Below are positions 14,088 through 17,131 of a stretch of DNA of 17,131 nucleotides, piece after piece. The stretch covers positions 1 to 17,131 of the forward strand of contig JBKQSL010000161.1 of NCBI GenBank assembly GCA_052143655.1. Direction: 5' to 3'. The position numbers and the translations under genes were made by a program. Under the pieces are notes generated by a model. The model had not been told where the DNA came from, did not search any database, and worked only from the letters and a program-made list of their open reading frames with translations. This DNA comes from CAVSUR01 sp052143655 (GTDB taxonomy: Bacteria > Actinomycetota > Actinomycetes > Streptosporangiales > Streptosporangiaceae). Numbering within the stretch: position 1 is the stretch's first letter; every line of letters begins with the position of its first letter.

Positions 14088-15512
14088 GTGCAGATCCTTC
14101 CGTCCGGCCAGGCTGTAGCGGAGCGCCGCGCTGCCGGCCTCGCACTGGCCCCGTTCCGCGGCGTCCGGTACGCGCAGGACCGGGTGAGCGGTCTGGCAGA
14201 GGTCACCTCTCCACCGTACGACGTCATCGCCCGCGACGCCGAAGGCCAGTTGCGGGCAGCCGACCCGCATAACATCGTCCGGCTGATCCTGCCCCGGCGC
14301 CAGCCCGGCCAGTCCGGTGATCCGTACCAGGACGCGTCGGCCGCCCTAGCGCTCTGGCAGCGCGACGGAATCCTGGTACGCGACCCCGAGCCTGCGCTGT
14401 ACGTCTACGAGCAGGCCATCGCCGCCGACGGCGCGATGACGGGCAACGGCGGCCTGGCCCCGGCCCGGGTGATCCAGCGCGGGCTCATCGGCGCCCTGCG
14501 GCTGATGCCGCCCGAGGCGGGCGTGGTGCTGCCGCACGAGGACGTCGCACCCGGGCCGGTGACCGACCGGCGGCAGCTGATGGAGGCGACGCAGGCCAAC
14601 CTGGAGCCGATTTTCCTGCTGTACGACGGCTCGGCCGATCATCACGCGTCCTGGCACCGCGGCGCGAGCGACACCGGGTGCGGGCAGGGCCGCAGCGCGG
14701 CGACCCAGGTCGTCGACGCCGTCGCCGCCCGCGAGCCGCTGTCGGACACGATGACCAGCGACGGGCTGCGGCACCGGATGTGGGCGATCACCGATCCCGG
14801 CGAGCTCGCCATGATCGAGGCAGACCTGGCGCCGCGCCAGGCGCTCATCGCCGACGGGCATCACCGGTACGCCGCCTACCGCCAGATGCAGGAGCACCAG
14901 CGGCGCGCCGGCACCGGCGGCGGCGGCCCGTGGGACCTGGGCCTGGCCATGCTGGTGGACTCGGCGGCGTACCCGCCGCAGATCGCGGCGATCCATCGCG
15001 TCATCCCCGGGCTGGCGCCGCAGGCGGCCGCCGACCGGGCGGAGCCGGCGTTCCGGGTACGGCGGCTGGCGGGCGGCGGCGCGGGCCTGGACTCAGCGCT
15101 GGCCGCGCAGGCGGCAGCCGCCGGGCAGGGGCCGGCCTTCCTCATCGCCGGGGCCGGCGACGCGTTCCTGCTGACCGACCCGGATCCGGGGCAGGCTGCG
15201 GACGCGATGCCATCCGGCCGGTCAGCGCGCTGGCGCAGCCTCGCCCCGGCGATCCTGCAGGAGCTGCTCATGCGGTCACTGTGGGGCATCGCCGACGACG
15301 AGCGGCGAGTGCGCATCGTGCACGACGACGCGGCCGCCGCCGTCCGCGCCGCCGCCGAGGAGCCGCCCGGCACGGCGGTGATCAGCTCCCCCGTGCCTGC
15401 CGCGGACGTCTACGCGGTGGCCGCGCTAGGCGAGCGGGTACCGCGCAAGTCGACGTCGTTCTCGCCGAAGCCGCGCACCGGCATGGTGATCCGCACGTTC
15501 GCTGACAGCTGA
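14088..15512 (+). CDS. DUF1015 family protein
   Basis: A protein of about 474 residues of the DUF1015 family. Landmarks are APFRGVRYA near the N-terminus, VTSPPYDVIARD, NIVRLILPR, a central ALIADGHHRYAAYRQM and the C-terminal KSTSFSPKPRTGMVIR. The DGHHRYA motif looks like an active-site or metal site, but the reaction is unknown. The frame is open to a TTG at 14070, which would overlap the divergent TPR gene. I prefer the GTG at 14088, which gives a short lead into the conserved APFRG block; neither has a clear ribosome binding site. Relative to my memory of the family, the segment HHASWHRGASDTGCGQGR (about residues 190-207) looks like an insertion before the VVDAVAA helix. It is followed after 48 bp by the hydrolase gene. 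Confidence 0.85.
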   Translation: MQILPSGQAVAERRAAGLALAPFRGVRYAQDRVSGLAEVTSPPYDVIARDAEGQLRAADPHNIVRLILPRRQPGQSGDPYQDASAALALWQRDGILVRDPEPALYVYEQAIAADGAMTGNGGLAPARVIQRGLIGALRLMPPEAGVVLPHEDVAPGPVTDRRQLMEATQANLEPIFLLYDGSADHHASWHRGASDTGCGQGRSAATQVVDAVAAREPLSDTMTSDGLRHRMWAITDPGELAMIEADLAPRQALIADGHHRYAAYRQMQEHQRRAGTGGGGPWDLGLAMLVDSAAYPPQIAAIHRVIPGLAPQAAADRAEPAFRVRRLAGGGAGLDSALAAQAAAAGQGPAFLIAGAGDAFLLTDPDPGQAADAMPSGRSARWRSLAPAILQELLMRSLWGIADDERRVRIVHDDAAAAVRAAAEEPPGTAVISSPVPAADVYAVAALGERVPRKSTSFSPKPRTGMVIRTFADS

Positions 15513-15560
15513 ACACCCGGCGCTGTGCCGGCATCGGGGACTGGCTGACACGATGGTGGC

Positions 15561-16535
15561 ATGAACGACGCTGACGCCGGGCCCGCCGTGGCCGCCGACC
15601 TCATCACGCCGCTCGGGCATGAGGTGTTCCAGATCGACACCCGGATGGCCGGCTACGAGAGCATCACCGCCAGCTACCTGATCCGCAGCGAACGGCCGTG
15701 CCTGGTGGAGACCGGGACTGGCCCGTCCGCCCCGCTCGTCCGCGGCGCGCTGGCGGCGCTCGGCGTCGGCCCGGCGGACCTGGCGACCGTCGTGGTGACC
15801 CACATCCATCTCGACCACGCCGGCGGCACCGGTGACATCGCGCGGATGTACCCGGCGGCGCAGGTCGTCGTGCATGAGCGCGGGGCACGGCACCTGGCCG
15901 ACCCGAGCCGGCTGATGGCCAGCGCGCGCATGGTCTACGGCGACGAGCTGGACGGCCTGTTCGGGCGGCTGGCGCCGACCCCGGCCGAGCGGATCCGGGC
16001 CGTGGCGGCCACCGGCATGGTGGACCTCGGCGGCGGCAGGCGGCTGGAAAGCCATTACTCGCCCGGCCACGCCAAGCACCATGTCGGCCTGCTCGACTCC
16101 GAGTCCGGCGACCTGTACGTCGGCGACGCGGCCGGCATCTACCTGCAAGAGACCGGCGACATGCGCCCGGCGACCCCGCCGCCAGACTTCGACCTGGACG
16201 TGGCGCTGGCGTCACTGCGCACGTTCGAGGGCCTGCAGCCGACCCGGCTGCTGTTCAGCCACTACGGTCCGGTGCGCGAGGTGGGGCAGACGCTGGAGCG
16301 GGCGGCGAAGGAGATCTCGGTCTGGGTCGAGGAGACGCGCAGCGCCCGCCGCGCGTGCATGGACCTCGACCACGCCGCGGCGCTGGTCGCCGAGCGGACC
16401 CGGCAGCGTTATGCCGCGCTGCGGGGGGACGGCGACCCGGCGGCCGCCGCGAAGTTCGAGCGCATCAGCGGCACCGCCGCCAACGTGGCGGGGATCATGC
16501 ACTGGCTGGACAAGGCCGGCGCCGCGCAGAGCTAG
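15561..16535 (+). CDS. Metallo-beta-lactamase-fold hydrolase
   Basis: A 324-residue MBL-superfamily enzyme. The zinc-binding signature is THIHLDHAGG (80-89: His81, His83, Asp85, His86). The other ligands expected are His170 in SPGHAKHH, Asp189 in YVGDAAG and His234 in FSHYGPV. The C-terminal 80 residues are helical (dimerisation or substrate cap). The family includes glyoxalase II-like thioesterases, lactonases and phosphodiesterases; the substrate cannot be decided. The ATG at 15561 has no strong Shine-Dalgarno; CACGAT ends 6 bp before it, so a leaderless transcript is possible, as is read-through from the DUF1015 gene. All metal ligands are present, so the enzyme should be active. Confidence 0.92.
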   Translation: MNDADAGPAVAADLITPLGHEVFQIDTRMAGYESITASYLIRSERPCLVETGTGPSAPLVRGALAALGVGPADLATVVVTHIHLDHAGGTGDIARMYPAAQVVVHERGARHLADPSRLMASARMVYGDELDGLFGRLAPTPAERIRAVAATGMVDLGGGRRLESHYSPGHAKHHVGLLDSESGDLYVGDAAGIYLQETGDMRPATPPPDFDLDVALASLRTFEGLQPTRLLFSHYGPVREVGQTLERAAKEISVWVEETRSARRACMDLDHAAALVAERTRQRYAALRGDGDPAAAAKFERISGTAANVAGIMHWLDKAGAAQS

Positions 16536-16586
16536 GCGGCCGGCACGCGCCCCGCGGCCGGCGGCGCTGCGCCTACGATGGCTGAG

Positions 16587-16957
16587 ATGGATGCCGCAGC
16601 GGTTACCGTCCGGCTGGCTGTTCCCGCCGACGTCGGGCCGCTGGCCGACGTGATGGCGCGAGCCTTCTACGACGACCCGCCGTTCGCCTGCATGCTGCCG
16701 GAGCCGCGGACCAGGCAGGTGCGATCTCGCCGCTTGTTCGCCACGATCCTGCGCGCCGGGGCACTGGAGCGCGGCGGGGTTGAGGTCGCCGTCGAGGGCG
16801 GCGCGATCGTCGGCGGCGCGATCTGGCTCCGCCCGGGCACTGGCAACCGGCCACGATCGGGCAACTGCGGTCCCTGCCGGTCTCACGGGTCCATGCCGAC
16901 GTCCCTTCGCTCGCGCATGAGCCGCGGTGGCCGGGATCCTGGCCGACGACTCGTTGA
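16587..16957 (+). pseudogene. GNAT acetyltransferase relic, frameshifted and truncated
   Basis: The start (MDAAAVTVRLAVPADVGPLA) through AFYDDPPFACMLPEPR, the RLFATILRAGALERGGVEVA region and VGGAIWL is a typical N-terminal half of a GNAT N-acetyltransferase. After Trp at 16824-16826 the frame goes wrong. The expected continuation PPGHWQPATIGQLRSLP is read in another frame from 16829, as if one base were missing between 16826 and 16829. The uncorrected frame runs with unrelated sequence to 16991; the corrected one stops at 16957. Both lack the acetyl-CoA-binding motif A (R/QxxGxG/A), so the C-terminal half is gone, cut off by the promoter of the next gene. A TACGAT 7 bp before the ATG at 16587 could be a leaderless promoter. 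An ATG at 16578 is an alternative start. Confidence 0.78.
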
Positions 16958-16982
16958 CGCAACTGTTTGGTTGCCATATAGT
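16954..16982 (+). promoter_or_regulatory. Sigma-70-type promoter of the SRPBCC gene
   Basis: TTGACG (16954-16959) and TATAGT (16977-16982) with an optimal 17-bp spacer, the best promoter match in the window. The predicted start of transcription near 16989 leaves a leader of about 29 bases before GTG 17018. Confidence 0.82.
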
Positions 16983-16999
16983 CGCAACTAAACAGTTGC
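16959..16999. promoter_or_regulatory. Inverted-repeat operator overlapping the promoter
   Basis: GCAACTGTTTGGTTGC (16959-16974) and GCAACTAAACAGTTGC (16984-16999) are 16-base arms that pair with one mismatch around a 9-base spacer holding most of the -10 element. The site covers the promoter from the end of the -35 to the start of transcription, ideal for repression. SRPBCC genes of this type are commonly paired with an ArsR-family repressor gene, which probably lies beyond the window. Confidence 0.78.
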
Positions 17000-17017
17000 T
17001 ACGCAATGGAGGCGGCC

Positions 17018-17131
17018 GTGGCTTTCCCTGATCGCATCGAGCGAACCGTCGAGATCGCTCACCCGCCGGCCACGGTATGGGCGGCGCTCACCACGGCCGG
17101 GGGACTGAGTGCCTGGTTCGGCAACGAGGCG
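17018..17131 (+). CDS. SRPBCC (AHSA1/START-like) domain protein, N-terminal part only
   Basis: Thirty-eight codons before the window ends: the segment DRIERTVEIAHPPATVWAAL followed by TTAGGLSAWFGNEA is the beginning of an AHSA1-type SRPBCC domain, a ligand-binding fold. The start is GTG at 17018 with GGAGG 5 bp upstream (17008-17012); an in-frame ATG at 17006 lies before this ribosome binding site and is less likely. It is driven by the promoter and operator at 16954-16999. In actinobacteria such genes often form an operon with an ArsR regulator, so self-regulated induction by a small hydrophobic ligand or stress is plausible. The rest of the gene is not visible. Confidence 0.85.
   Translation, partial: MAFPDRIERTVEIAHPPATVWAALTTAGGLSAWFGNEA

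Noticed and set aside
16536..16577. Repeated gcggccggc blocks after the MBL gene as a terminator
   Set aside because: The block is a short direct repeat of a self-complementary GC motif, with no long stem; too weak to call.
1..17131. CRISPR arrays, tRNA/rRNA genes, IS elements, toxin-antitoxin or phage-defence genes
   Set aside because: No spaced repeats, cloverleaf pattern, transposase, integrase or defence-domain motifs were seen on either strand.

Overview
The window is strongly GC-rich with dense, frequently overlapping genes, GTG/TTG starts and G/C-ending codons. Its gene content is that of an Actinomycetota chromosome. The order TPR protein, HAD phosphatase, small hypothetical, tlyA, nadK, recN, steA, steB/mctB matches the well-known Mycobacterium tuberculosis order Rv1691 to Rv1698 and the nadK-recN-steA-steB order of corynebacteria. 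I cannot name the genus. There are no signs of phage, IS elements, CRISPR arrays, tRNA or rRNA genes.

Layout. (1) Positions 1-8894, minus strand: one long operon-like run, read right to left: small conserved protein, tlyA (rRNA 2'-O-methyltransferase), nadK (NAD kinase), recN (DNA repair ATPase), steA and steB/mctB (envelope/cytokinesis pair), an MraY/WecA-like membrane glycosyltransferase, and a MurJ/MviN-type flippase cut by the window edge. Several junctions overlap by 1-4 bp (TGATG or GTGA), so translation is probably coupled. (2) 8895-9071: divergent promoter region. (3) 9072-10295, plus strand: SCP2-like small protein and a Nei/Fpg-type DNA glycosylase. (4) 10338-10381: strong hairpin between convergent genes. 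(5) 10399-12253, minus strand: ABC-2 type exporter (permease plus ATPase) with a 12-bp perfect inverted repeat in its leader. (6) 12404-14085, minus strand: HAD-IIA phosphatase and TPR protein, ending in a 15-bp-arm hairpin. (7) 14088-16535, plus strand: DUF1015 protein and a metallo-beta-lactamase-fold hydrolase. The start of the DUF1015 gene almost touches that of the divergent TPR gene. (8) 16587-17131, plus strand: a frameshifted, truncated GNAT acetyltransferase relic, then a very good promoter with an embedded inverted-repeat operator in front of a partial SRPBCC (AHSA1-type) gene.

How the genes work together. The first block joins information-processing genes (tlyA, nadK, recN) to an envelope module (SteA, SteB, a polyprenyl-phosphate glycosyltransferase-like protein and a lipid flippase). 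The glycosyltransferase and flippase suggest that the SteAB pair is linked to handling of a lipid-linked envelope precursor; this is inference from gene order. The rest is housekeeping or accessory content. I see no clearly novel defence or mobile system. The most checkable oddities are a 15-bp minisatellite inside recN, a 23-bp duplication that rewrites the NadK C-terminus, two inverted-repeat operator candidates (12270-12303 and 16959-16999), a cysteine-free 'copper transporter', and the GNAT relic. No stretch over 300 bases lacks a gene; the longest gaps are 12254-12436 and 8895-9071.
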